A DNA stretch of 64,000 nt, from contig JBBHKE010000349.1 of assembly GCA_037447655.1 (NCBI GenBank), forward strand, positions 399,281 to 463,280. Reading direction: 5' to 3'. Below are positions 53,123 through 62,364 of this stretch, piece after piece. Each line of letters begins with the position of its first letter. Positions within the stretch are counted from its first letter, which is position 1. Under the pieces are notes generated by a model. That model saw only the letters and a program-made list of their open reading frames with translations, was not told where the DNA came from and made no database searches. Both the position numbers and the translations under genes were made by a program. This DNA comes from Zygnema cylindricum (lineage: Eukaryota; Streptophyta; Zygnematophyceae; Zygnematales; Zygnemataceae).

Positions 53123-55924
53123 GGTTATAAACCCACCCTCTAGGGTGCCCATATTCAATGGGACTGGGTTCATCTAGTGGGAGAGTATGCTGATGGGAGC
53201 CCTATGTGAGAAAAGATTTTGGGGAATAGTGAGTGGGCGAGTGAAGCGCCGATCCGGTCCTGCTATTCCTCCAGGGTTTGGAGGAAGCAGATTTGGTAGG
53301 AAACCAGATCCACCGTCATCAAAGGAATTAGAAGACGGAGAAAGCATCGTGATGGAAAAAGGGAAAGAAAAAGAGAAATCCACACCTATAGCAACCGGAT
53401 CTGCTTTCATGTATCCTATTCCGAGGAATTAGGAGAATGATATCAATACCTGGGACTACAACAACATGGTAGCCAAGCATTTTATCCTCCGTCATCTCAC
53501 ACAAGGACTGGCTGGTCCTCATTTACAGGTGGAAATGCATCCGATCTGTGGGATGCGCTTATACAGATGTACCGTAGCGGTACTATTCAGGAACAGAAGC
53601 TAGCAGACCAAAGGATCAATGGATACTTTCACAAAGGAGAGAAGATGCTCGATTTCTGCAATGAGCTGGCTATACTTTTCATGGAGTTAGAGTGTGCCGG
53701 AAAAGTAGAAACCGAGAAGGCAAAGGTACATTGTTTACTCATGAAACTACCCGATGAGTATGAGAACATTCTAAACCGCGTACAGGATCTACCGGACTCT
53801 AGGTGGGTATGGAATTCAGTAGTTGGTATGATTCTCGTTCGAGAGAATACAATTGAAATCCGAAGGGGAGTTAAGAACGGACAAGCCTTGGCGGCTGGAG
53901 CAAGTTGGAGAAACAAAGATTCACGGAAACCCCTTGGAATTCATGGAGGGGAAGACCTGAAAAATCAATCCGATGAATCCGGAACAAGGGGACCAAAGGG
54001 GTTTTCTCACTTTTGTAAGAAACCCGGGCATTACATGGCAGAATGCACCAAAGTGACCGAGCTTCGGATAAAGGAGGGACAGACCGGGGGTCAAACACAA
54101 GGGAAGAAAAAGGCACTTGTCACACAGGTACTCGAGGAGGAATGTGATGAGGAGGACGACGAACTTCTTTTGGATGAGGAGTTGGAGGCAAAAACAGAAG
54201 TCGAAATTCCACGAAAGCAGAAATGTGCTTTCAGTGGACTGAAAGGTGAAGGAGGCTAGATTGTGGATTCAGGTGCATCTATGCACATGTGCAAAGATAA
54301 GCATCTGTTTACTAAGGTGAGAAAGATCCCTACAGTAGAGATTGAATATGGGGATGGGAGGGTAGTGACCACTACTTATGTAGGATCGGTAGATCTGAAA
54401 GTCGTAGTGGAGGGAAAAACCTCAATAGTTACGTTCTCCGATGTATTGTTTATTCCGGAGTTAAACAAGAATCTTATCTCTACGTCTGTATTAGATGATA
54501 AAGGATTTGAAACTAGCACCAGAAAAGGAGTCTTTACAGCTAGCTTTGAGGAAGATGTGTATTTCACTGCTGAGAAAGGTAGCCAAGGAATGTTCAGGCT
54601 TGCTTTAAGTAATGAAAAACTCAAACTTTACTATGCTGGTGTCAATGATATTATGTTGTGGCATAAGAGACTTGGGCATGTGAATCTAGAAAAGTTAAGA
54701 GAAATGAAAAAGTTGGGAGTAGTTGAAGGAATACGCTTTGGGGAAAATGATAATGTGAGTGATTGCAGTGGGTGTGCTCAAGGTAAAGCACACAGATTAC
54801 CATTCCCAAAGGAAGCAACTTATAAAGGAGAAAAAGTTCTTGATTTGGTACACACGGACATTTGGGGACCGGCGAGAGCGCCATCACCCGGAGGCAAAAG
54901 ATTTATGCTAACCATTACTGATGATTGGTCCCGGTACTCCCGAGTATACTTTCTGAAAAATAAATCAGAAACTCCGGAGTATTTCAAACAATATAAGGCA
55001 TGGGTCGAGAAACTTCACGAGACCTCAATAAAGAGAGTAAGAAGTGACAATGGAGGAGAATATACCTCCAATCAGTTTGAAGAGTTCTTAAGGGAGGATG
55101 GTGTTCAACATCAAAAGACAATTCCAGAAAACCCGGAACAGAATGGTGTTGCCGAGAGATTGAATAGGACACTAAATGATAGTGCACGGAGTATTTTGTC
55201 AGATAAAACGATAGGAAAAAGATTTTGGGTAGAAGCTATGAATCGTGCAAATTATTTGAAAAACAGAGTTCTAACTTGGGCGGTGAAAGGCCAAACTCCA
55301 TATGAGAAATGGACCGGCTGAAAACCAGATCTATCTCATTTAAAGGTTTTTTCGGTAGTAAAGTCTTCAGTTTAGATACAGATAAATCAAACTGGAAACT
55401 AGATCCTAAAGGGAAACCATGATACTTGCTAGGATATGATGAGGATGTAAAAGGGTATAGAGTATATGATCTAAAGAGAGAAGATATAATATTAGTTAAA
55501 CATCTGGTAGCTATGGATGAAGGGAAGTCGGTAGATCTCTATAAATCCTCAAAACTAGTCAGAATCAGAGTTGAGTCAGACAATTCTGATGACTTTCATC
55601 TCCCTAACTATCCGGGTTTTCAAGAAGATGATACTCGTGCAGGTTCAGATGATATCGTTGCAGATTCAAAACAGACAGAGAAACACTTGAACTTGGAAAC
55701 CCCAATGACACAAGCAGAAGACGTGGTGGAAACGGATATGGATTCGAGGGACAGAGGAGAAGCCGTGGTGAATCGAAAGAATCCACGAGAACCATCTATT
55801 CCTGCCACAGATTTTGAGGGAGGGAGAAGAAGCAGCAAAAGGCTTCAAAAGAAACAAGTGAATACCAAGGTAACTAAACTATCTCACCCGGATGAAACTC
55901 AAACATATGAAGAGGCAATGAACT
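53103..55924 (+). pseudogene. Copia element A gag-protease-integrase (disrupted)
   Basis: The frame opens at ATG 53103 inside the LTR. Gag continues through F-I-stop (TAG 53175-53177) and M-G-A-L-C-E-K-R-F-W, a second stop near 53431, a frameshift near 53526, then A-L-I-Q-M-Y-R-S. The zinc knuckle has lost its first Cys (S-H-F-C-K-K-P-G-H-Y). A TAG at 54257-54259 replaces the Trp before the protease motif D-S-G-A-S-M-H. The integrase has T-D-I-W-G-P, R-S-D-N-G-G-E-Y and N-P-E-Q-N-G-V-A-E. A TGA at 55319-55321, a T insertion near 55347 and another TGA near 55421 follow. The frame stops where element B is inserted, after E-E-A-M-N. Confidence 0.85.
53123..53135 (+). other. Primer-binding site of element A (mutated)
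   Basis: GGTTATAAACCCA directly after the LTR end; element B has GGTTATGGGCCCA at the same place. Three changes in the middle suggest decay by G-to-A and neighbouring mutations. Confidence 0.6.
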
Positions 55925-56496
55925 TGTTGAAATTTATAGATTTCTAGAGTATTTTCTAGTTTAAATATGTTTTAATAAAAGGAAAAAGAAAAGGACGGAC
56001 AGCTTGCCTCCACCTCCGCTCTCTAGCCCCCATACTTGCTGTAGTCACTGAAGGAAAGAGAGAGAGGTTGATCCATGGCTGCCTTAGTTCAACAGACAGC
56101 TATTTTTAGTAGGTTACTAAAAATATACTTGACGGACCAGAGATTTGATCCCGGTACCTACGGTTCGTCAAATCGACCGGTAGCGGTCAGCTTTATCCTA
56201 ATAGACTAGGACCAATGCTAAGTGCTATGGTATGTGATAGATATATATTTAGTTCGAAGGGATAAAGTTCATTTAACTAAAACTGTATACGGCGTACATA
56301 TATACAGTTTTATAAAGTACGTCGTACGACGCTAATTCAAAACGGATACCACGCATTTTATTTCTACATCGGAACAAATATCGCGCAAGTATTTATTCCG
56401 GCCAAGATTACGTTTCGCATATAATCCAACGGCGCACATCATCGCCGAAATCCCGGAGTGGTCACTTTGGCATTTAGTGACGTGGCATCACCTAGC

Positions 56497-56505
56497 GCCA
56501 CGTGG
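56497..56505 (+). promoter_or_regulatory. G-box (GCCACGTGG) in LTR B
   Basis: An ACGT-core element as bound by plant bZIP and bHLH factors. A second ACGT motif TGACGTGGC lies 11 bp upstream. Equivalent boxes occur in the 3' LTR (61886-61894), LTR A (52643-52652) and the truncated LTR (49999-50008). Confidence 0.5.
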
Positions 56506-56747
56506 GGAGACATCATTCGGTCGCGGGAATTCCGAGGAACGTACAGATGAGTGGAAAGTATACACGCGTCCACTTATGGGCTTGTCGTACAGAGGCCGTA
56601 CAGAAAGTACATCGGCAGTAGTACTTTCTAGTAATATACAGTTTTGTGATTGGTTCGTACAGGCTGTAGATAGGAGTTGTGAGAGGGAATTAGGAAAAAC
56701 TAGGACTTAGGAAAATTTAGGTAGATAGTCCTCTCTCTCAGAGAGTT

Positions 56748-56756
56748 TGTATAAAT
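56748..56756 (+). promoter_or_regulatory. TATA-like box of LTR B
   Basis: TGTATAAAT after a CTCTCTCAGAGAG block, at the position equivalent to TATAAAAG in LTR A. The same sequence occurs in the 3' LTR about 5388 bp downstream. Confidence 0.55.
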
Positions 56757-56950
56757 TGGCATCTTTGCCACCCTATAACTTATCGCCTGGTTGGCCGTTT
56801 TCAGTGATTCTTTTTTCTACGGACTCAAGGGAGTCCAGGCTACACAGGGGTGCAGTCAAATTGTCAGTTTGCCTTCTTGGGCAGCAGTGGTTGTGGCTTA
56901 AAGTGGGTTAGTTAAATACTATCTAGAGGCTTCCTGTATTCTGTGGTCCA

Positions 56951-59386
56951 ATGGAGGACACAGAATTGCAGGTTATGGGCCCACCCTGTAGGGTGCCCAC
57001 CTTCAATGGATCTGGGTTCATCTATTGGGAAGCCATGATGATGGGAGCTTTGTGTGAAAAACGATACTGGGGTATCGTCAGTGGACAAGTGAAACGTCCA
57101 CCTTCAGGAACTCCACCAGGATTTGGGGGAGTAAGGTTTCCTGCAACAACGGCTGCCTCGGCGGAGGAGGCAGATGATGGGGACAGCAGTGTGTCCGAAA
57201 AGGGGAAAGGGAAGGAGACACCCCTTACTCCTATTGCCACAGTATCGGGAGCGACAATCGTGAAGACCGTGGAGAACGATACTCAAATGTGGGAGGATGT
57301 AAACATGGCTGCGAAGAACTTCATTCTGAGGCACCTCACTCAAGGTTTGGCCACTCCTCATCTTCACATTTACAAGGCCAAGGAGTTGTGGGTGAGTTTG
57401 GTGGAAATTTATAGAGCTAGAACTATTCAGGAGCTCCAGTTCGCTGAGCAAAAGCTATTGAGTTACACTTACAAAGGAGGAAAGATGTTAGATTACTGTA
57501 ATGATCTTTCTTGTTTGTATATGGAAATGGAAAGTGCCGGGTGGACAGGCACAATGAAAATGGAAGTTAACACCCTTATCATGAAATTACCAGATGAGTT
57601 CGAAAACATAGTGTACCGAATACAGGGAATGCTTGATAGTTCATGGAAATGGAACACAGTAGTCAGGATGATACTTGTGCAGGAAAACACAATGGAGATT
57701 AGGAGAGGAGGAAAGAGCATTCAAGCTCTAGCAGTTGGAGGGGACCGATGGGGAAAGGACCCGAAGAAACCTTATAGAGGGGAAAGAGATCATTCAGGGG
57801 GACAAAGGCCCCCAAAGGGTCTTTGTCATTATTGCAAAAAGCCGGGGCACTTTATTGCAGATTGTGTCAAGCTATCAGAGCTGAGGCTCCAAGAGAACCG
57901 TGGAGGGGGTTCTTCCGGAGGGAAGAAAAAGGCACTTGTGGTTACAAAAGTGTCAGGAGAAATCGAGGATGAGTCATCTGAGGAGGATGGGGAGCTTTTT
58001 CTTGACGAGAGTCTGGAGGAGAAGGAGATCCCTCGGAGGCAGAAGTGTGCCCTTGGAGCAATTCGGGAAGCTCCACAGGAAGGATGGATCATCGACTCAG
58101 GTGCATCCATGCATATGTGTCGTGATAAAGAACTCTTCACTAAGTTAAGAAAGATTCCTACTGTAGAGATAGAGTATGGGGATGGAAGAGTGGTTACTAC
58201 AGATCTAGTGGGATCAGTAGATCTGAAAGTCTTAGTGGAGGGTAAGACTTCTATACTTACATTCTCAGATGTACTTTACATTCCACAGCTGAGTAAAAAC
58301 CTTGTCTCTACGTCTGTGTTAGATGACAAAGAGTTTGATACCTTCACCAGAAAGGGAGTCTTTACAGCTAAGTATGGGGATGAAGTTTACTTCACAGCAG
58401 ATAAGGGTAGCCAAGGAATGTTTAGGCTTAACTTGAGTAATGAAAAGAAGAATGCTTACTATGTTGGTGTTCCTAAGGTGATGATTTGGCATAAGCGGTT
58501 GGGGCATGTACATTTTGATAGGTTAAGGGAAATGAAAAAACTTGGGGTAGTAGATGGCATTGAGTTTGGGGATAATGAAATGATGGATGATTGTAGTGGT
58601 TGTGCTCAAGGTAAGGCTCACAGACTTCCCTTTCCCAAAGCCGCCACATATAGAGGTGAGAAAGTATTAGATTTAGTCCACACAGATATTTGGGGGCCTG
58701 CAAAAGTACCTTCGGTTGGAGGAAAGAGGTTTATGATGACAATAACTAATGACTGGTCTAGATACTCTAGAGTCTACTTTCTGAAAACAAAGTCTGAAGC
58801 ATCAACTTACTTCAAAGAATATAAAGCTTGGAGTGAGAAGTTTTATGAAACCCCTATTAAAAGGATAAGGAGTGATAATGGGGGGGAATATACCTCTAAC
58901 GAGTTTGAGGAATATTTGAGAGATGAGGGAGTGCAGCACCAGAAAACTGTACCATATAACCCAGAACAAAATGGGGTTGCTGAGAGGTTGAATAGAACAC
59001 TAGGAGATAGTGCATGTAGTATGTTAGCAGACAAGAAAATAGGAAAGAGATTTTGGGCAGAGGCAATGAACTGTGCCAACTATATTAAAAATAGAGTCCT
59101 TACCTCAGCTGTAAAGGGAGTGACACCTTATGAGAGATGGGTTGGAAGGAAACCAGATATCTCACACCTTAAAGTATTTGGTAGCCAAGTTTACAGTCTT
59201 GACACGGATAGGAAAAATTGGAAACTAGATGCTAAGGGAAAACCCGGATACTTTGTGGGATATGATGAGGATGTTAAGGGATATAGAGTCTATGACTTAG
59301 CAAAGAAAGATATCATTCTGGTCAAACACTTAGTTGCATGGATGAAGGGAAGTCATTTGACCCCTTCAAATATACAAAGAAGATAA
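56951..59386 (+). CDS. Copia element B gag-protease-integrase reading frame
   Basis: 811 codons from an ATG that lies inside the 5' LTR (M-E-D-T-E-L-Q-V-M-G-P-P). Gag domain to about residue 290; CCHC zinc knuckle C-H-Y-C-K-K-P-G-H-F-I-A-D-C at about 292; aspartic protease D-S-G-A-S-M-H-M-C at about 382; GAG-pre-integrase H-K-R-L-G-H with C-S-G-C-A-Q-G-K at about 513-550; integrase core D-D-E with T-D-I-W-G-P (578), S-D-N-G-G-E-Y (642) and E-Q-N-G-V-A-E (671 onward). Gag and Pol are one frame, as in most copia elements. A one-base deletion near 59336 throws the end out of frame (A-W-M-K-G instead of A-M-D-E-G as in the relatives). Confidence 0.9.
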   Translation: MEDTELQVMGPPCRVPTFNGSGFIYWEAMMMGALCEKRYWGIVSGQVKRPPSGTPPGFGGVRFPATTAASAEEADDGDSSVSEKGKGKETPLTPIATVSGATIVKTVENDTQMWEDVNMAAKNFILRHLTQGLATPHLHIYKAKELWVSLVEIYRARTIQELQFAEQKLLSYTYKGGKMLDYCNDLSCLYMEMESAGWTGTMKMEVNTLIMKLPDEFENIVYRIQGMLDSSWKWNTVVRMILVQENTMEIRRGGKSIQALAVGGDRWGKDPKKPYRGERDHSGGQRPPKGLCHYCKKPGHFIADCVKLSELRLQENRGGGSSGGKKKALVVTKVSGEIEDESSEEDGELFLDESLEEKEIPRRQKCALGAIREAPQEGWIIDSGASMHMCRDKELFTKLRKIPTVEIEYGDGRVVTTDLVGSVDLKVLVEGKTSILTFSDVLYIPQLSKNLVSTSVLDDKEFDTFTRKGVFTAKYGDEVYFTADKGSQGMFRLNLSNEKKNAYYVGVPKVMIWHKRLGHVHFDRLREMKKLGVVDGIEFGDNEMMDDCSGCAQGKAHRLPFPKAATYRGEKVLDLVHTDIWGPAKVPSVGGKRFMMTITNDWSRYSRVYFLKTKSEASTYFKEYKAWSEKFYETPIKRIRSDNGGEYTSNEFEEYLRDEGVQHQKTVPYNPEQNGVAERLNRTLGDSACSMLADKKIGKRFWAEAMNCANYIKNRVLTSAVKGVTPYERWVGRKPDISHLKVFGSQVYSLDTDRKNWKLDAKGKPGYFVGYDEDVKGYRVYDLAKKDIILVKHLVAWMKGSHLTPSNIQRR
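56971..56983 (+). other. Primer-binding site of element B, Drosophila-copia type
   Basis: GGTTATGGGCCCA immediately after the LTR. It is complementary to the anticodon-arm sequence TGGGCCCATAACC of eukaryotic initiator tRNA-Met. Drosophila copia is known to use such an internal half-tRNA primer. A 3'-end primer site (TGGTATCAGAGC type) is not present. Confidence 0.75.
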
Positions 59387-60591
59387 GGATCAGATTTGAG
59401 TCCGAAAGTGAGGAGAACTCAGTCGTTCCCGAAAAAGACATGAGTGAAACTGTGATTACAGATTCAGGGGAGATCGAAGATACAGGAGACTCACCGGAAA
59501 CCTCACATACTCCTATGGACTTCGAGGAGATGGAAGAAGCGGGACAAGATATGGTTTTTATGGACAGGGGAGCCGATGAGACAGTGAGAAGAAATCCAAG
59601 ACTTCCATCCATTCCAGCTTCGGAGTTTGAGGGAGGAAGGAGGAGCAGCAAAAGGATACAAGAAAAACAAGCTGCCCATAAGGTAACTAAGCTATCTCAC
59701 CCAGATGAGCCTCAGTCTTACTTAGAGGCAGTGAATAGTCCAGAGAAAGAAAGATGGATTAGAGCCATAAATGATGAGATGGCTTCTATCATGGAAGCAA
59801 ATACTTGGGAACTAGCGGATTGCCCTCCAGACAGAAAACCTATTGGATGTAAATGGGTATTTAAACTACAACTGAACCCAGATAATACAATTGAGAGGTA
59901 TAAGGCTCGATTGGTAGCAAAGGGGTTCACCCAAAAAGAGGGGATTGACTATGAGGAGACCTTTGCTCCAGTTGTTCTGTTCCCATCGGTAAGGATTCTC
60001 CTCAGTCTGGCCGCAGCGGAAGACATGGAAATTCACCAGATGGATATTAAGACTGCTTTTCTTAATGGTGAGTTAGAGGAAGAAATTTTTATGAGGCAAC
60101 CCGAGGGGTTTGTGGAAGAAGGAGAAGAGAGCAAAGTGTGCAGGCTCATAAAGTCCTTATATGGACTAAAACAGGCTCCCCGACAGTGGAATAAGAAACT
60201 AGATGAGTTTCTCACCGATCTGGGATACATCCTGATCAGCTCTGACCATTCTATCTATATGTTTGAAGATGAGAATGGTGTCATTTTTATTGCAATTTAT
60301 GTGGATGATCTGCTTGTGTTAAGTAAGTCTTTAGATAATATCAATAGGCTAAAGAAAGATCTTAGGGGCAGATTTGATATGAAGGATTTAGGGGAGGCAA
60401 AATATATTTTGGGGATTCAGATGGAGAGAGATAGGGGGAAGAAGATTATCAAACTTACTCAGAAAGAAGCAATAGGTAATATGCTTGAGAAATTCCAGAT
60501 GGAAAATGCTAACAGTTGTACCACTCCCATGGACTTGAAAAAAGTAAGTGATGGGAGTGTAGAAGGAGGAGTGATGATCTTAGACGATTAG
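59338..60591 (+). CDS. Copia element B reverse transcriptase frame
   Basis: Continues the polyprotein after the frameshift, starting M-D-E-G-K-S-F-D-P-F. The integrase tail is followed at about residue 140 by the RT domain: W-E-L-A-D-C-P-P-D-R-K-P-I-G-C-K-W-V-F-K, K-A-R-L-V-A-K-G-F-T-Q, Y-E-E-T-F-A-P-V-V, Q-M-D-I-K-T-A-F-L-N-G and the catalytic Y-V-D-D-L-L at about 320. Ends at an in-frame TAG (60589-60591) where element A has a Glu codon. Confidence 0.9.
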   Translation: MDEGKSFDPFKYTKKIRIRFESESEENSVVPEKDMSETVITDSGEIEDTGDSPETSHTPMDFEEMEEAGQDMVFMDRGADETVRRNPRLPSIPASEFEGGRRSSKRIQEKQAAHKVTKLSHPDEPQSYLEAVNSPEKERWIRAINDEMASIMEANTWELADCPPDRKPIGCKWVFKLQLNPDNTIERYKARLVAKGFTQKEGIDYEETFAPVVLFPSVRILLSLAAAEDMEIHQMDIKTAFLNGELEEEIFMRQPEGFVEEGEESKVCRLIKSLYGLKQAPRQWNKKLDEFLTDLGYILISSDHSIYMFEDENGVIFIAIYVDDLLVLSKSLDNINRLKKDLRGRFDMKDLGEAKYILGIQMERDRGKKIIKLTQKEAIGNMLEKFQMENANSCTTPMDLKKVSDGSVEGGVMILDD

Positions 60592-61299
60592 ATGAGTCTT
60601 GAGGAGAGAGAGTTCATGAAGTCTATTCCTTATAGACAGGTCGTAGGAAGCTTAATCTATTTTATGAACTGTACCAGGCCGGACATAGCGGCAGCAGTTG
60701 GAGTACTCAGTAGGAGTCTTAATGATCCTAGGAAGAGGGATTGGGAGGCAGCCAAGAGAGTCATGAGATATGTGGTGGGAACTAGAGAGTTATGGTTGCA
60801 TTTGGGAGGGGAGCATACTGATATCACCACTTGGAGTGACGCCAGTTATGGGGATGCACCTATGAGAAGATGCACTTCTCGATATGTTTTGTATGTGGGG
60901 GAAGGTGCTTGCTGTTGGAGCAGTAAGCAACAAAAGGTGGTTGCTCAGTCTACTATGGAGGCTGAGTATATGGCGTCGTGTTCTGCTGTAAAAGAACTAA
61001 TGTGGGTGAAATCATTGTTACAAGAACTGGGATTTATGAAGGAGGGAGTGCATGATATCTTTTGCGATAACCAAGCTGCAATTGCAATTGCAGCCAATCC
61101 AAAACACCATTTCAAAGCAAAACATATGGACATAAGATTAAGCTTCGTAAGAGAAAAAGTTGAAAATAAAATTCTAAATCTTGTGTATAGTTCTGATGAA
61201 GAAATGGTGGCTGACATGATGACCAAACCTGTGCCCTCTCCTAAACTAAAATATTGTCGGGAAAAATGCGGGTTGAAAGAAAAATTAAAATTAGACTAG
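60592..61299 (+). CDS. Copia element B RNase H frame
   Basis: 235 codons in the same frame as the RT, after the single stop. Begins M-S-L-E-E-R-E-F-M-K-S-I-P-Y-R-Q-V-V-G-S-L. RNase H residues are present: W-S-D-A-S-Y-G-D, T-M-E-A-E-Y-M-A and F-C-D-N-Q-A-A-I. Ends K-E-K-L-K-L-D-stop at 61299, directly before the polypurine tract. Confidence 0.9.
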   Translation: MSLEEREFMKSIPYRQVVGSLIYFMNCTRPDIAAAVGVLSRSLNDPRKRDWEAAKRVMRYVVGTRELWLHLGGEHTDITTWSDASYGDAPMRRCTSRYVLYVGEGACCWSSKQQKVVAQSTMEAEYMASCSAVKELMWVKSLLQELGFMKEGVHDIFCDNQAAIAIAANPKHHFKAKHMDIRLSFVREKVENKILNLVYSSDEEMVADMMTKPVPSPKLKYCREKCGLKEKLKLD

Positions 61300-61312
61300 A
61301 AAATAAGGGGAG
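61299..61312 (+). other. Polypurine tract of element B
   Basis: GAAAATAAGGGGAG-type purine run directly before the 3' LTR. Element A has the same run before its 3' LTR (63919-63933). It primes plus-strand synthesis. Confidence 0.8.
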
Positions 61313-62359
61313 TGTTGAAATTTATAGATTTCTAGAGTATTTTCTAGGTTTAAATATGTTTTTATAAAAGGAAAAAAAAAAGGACGGACAGCCTGCCTCC
61401 ACCTCCGCTCTCTAGCCCCCATACTTGCTGTAGTCACTGAAGGAAAGAGAGAGAGGTTGATCTATGGCTGCTTTAGTTCAACAGACAGCTATTTTTAGTA
61501 GGTTACTAAAAATATACTTGACGGACCAGAGATTTGATCCCGGTACCTGCGGTTCGTCAAATCGACCGGTAGCGGTCAGCTTTATCCTAATAGACTAGGA
61601 CCAATGCTAAGTGCTATGGTATGTGATAGATATATATTTAGTTCGAAAGGATAAAGTTCATTTAACTAAAACTGTATACGGCGTACATATATACAATTTT
61701 ATAAAGTACGTCGTACGACGCTAATTCAAAACGGATACCACGCATTTTATTTCTACATCGGAACAAATATCGCGCAAGTATTTATTCCGGCCAAGATTAC
61801 GTTTCGCATATAATCCAACGGCGCACATCATCGCCGAAATCCCGGAGTGGTCACTTTGGCATTTAGTGACGTGGCATCACCTAGCGCCACGTGGGGAGAC
61901 ATCATTCGGTCGCGGGAATTCCGAGGAACGTACGGATGAGTGGAAAGTATACACGCGTCCACTTATGGGCTTGTCGTACAGAGGCCGTACAGAAAGTACA
62001 TCGGCAGTAGTACTTTCTAGTACTATACAGTTTTGTGATTGGTTCGTACAGGCTGTAGATAGGAGTTGTGAGAGGGAATTAGGAAAAACTAGGACTTAGG
62101 AAAATTTAGGTAGATAGTCCTCTCTCTCAGAGAGTTTGTATAAATTGGCATCTTTGCCACCCTATAACTTATCGCCTGGTTGGCCGTTTTCAGTGATTCT
62201 TTTTTCTACGGACTCAGGGGAGTCCACGCTACACAGGGGTGCAGTCAAATTGTCAGTTTGCCTTCTTGGGCAGCAGTGGTTGTGGCTTAAAGTGGGTTAG
62301 TTAAATACTATCTAGAGGCTTCCTGTATTCTGTGGTCCAATGGAGGACACAGAATTGCA
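61313..62359 (+). repeat. 3' LTR of copia element B (1047 bp)
   Basis: Near-identical to 55925-56970. Differences seen include TCCATGG/TCTATGG, CCTACGG/CCTGCGG, GAAGGG/GAAAGG and AGTAATA/AGTACTA. Ends CAGAATTGCA, then the GAACT target duplication. Confidence 0.95.
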
Positions 62360-62364
62360 GAACT

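Larger units (their letters stand above)
55925..56970 (+). repeat. 5' LTR of copia element B (1046 bp)
   Basis: TGTTGAAATTTATAGATTTC to CACAGAATTGCA. Contains TGACGTGGC (56478-56486), the G-box GCCACGTGG (56497-56505), a TATA-like TGTATAAAT near 56748-56756, and an imperfect hairpin (56129-56171) conserved with LTR A. A 77-codon open frame (56477-56710) occurs in both LTRs but has no counterpart in LTR A. Confidence 0.95.
55925..62359 (+). mobile_element. Complete Ty1/copia element B, nested in element A
   Basis: 6435 bp: 5' LTR 55925-56970, PBS, gag-pol, polypurine tract and 3' LTR 61313-62359, flanked by the 5-bp duplication GAACT (55920-55924 and 62360-62364). Joining the flanks at one GAACT restores the element A reading frame (E-E-A-M-N followed by C-P-E-K-N). 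The two LTRs differ at only about a dozen positions by eye, so the insertion is fairly recent. The coding region still has one frameshift and one stop. Confidence 0.95.

Noticed and set aside
56477-56710. 77-codon gene in the LTR, present twice (also 61866-62099)
   Set aside because: It repeats only because LTRs repeat, has no counterpart in the related LTR A and shows no domain.
62340-62364. Start of an independent RT gene at ATG 62340
   Set aside because: The ATG and first seven codons are the end of the element B LTR; the RT sequence is the severed half of element A.
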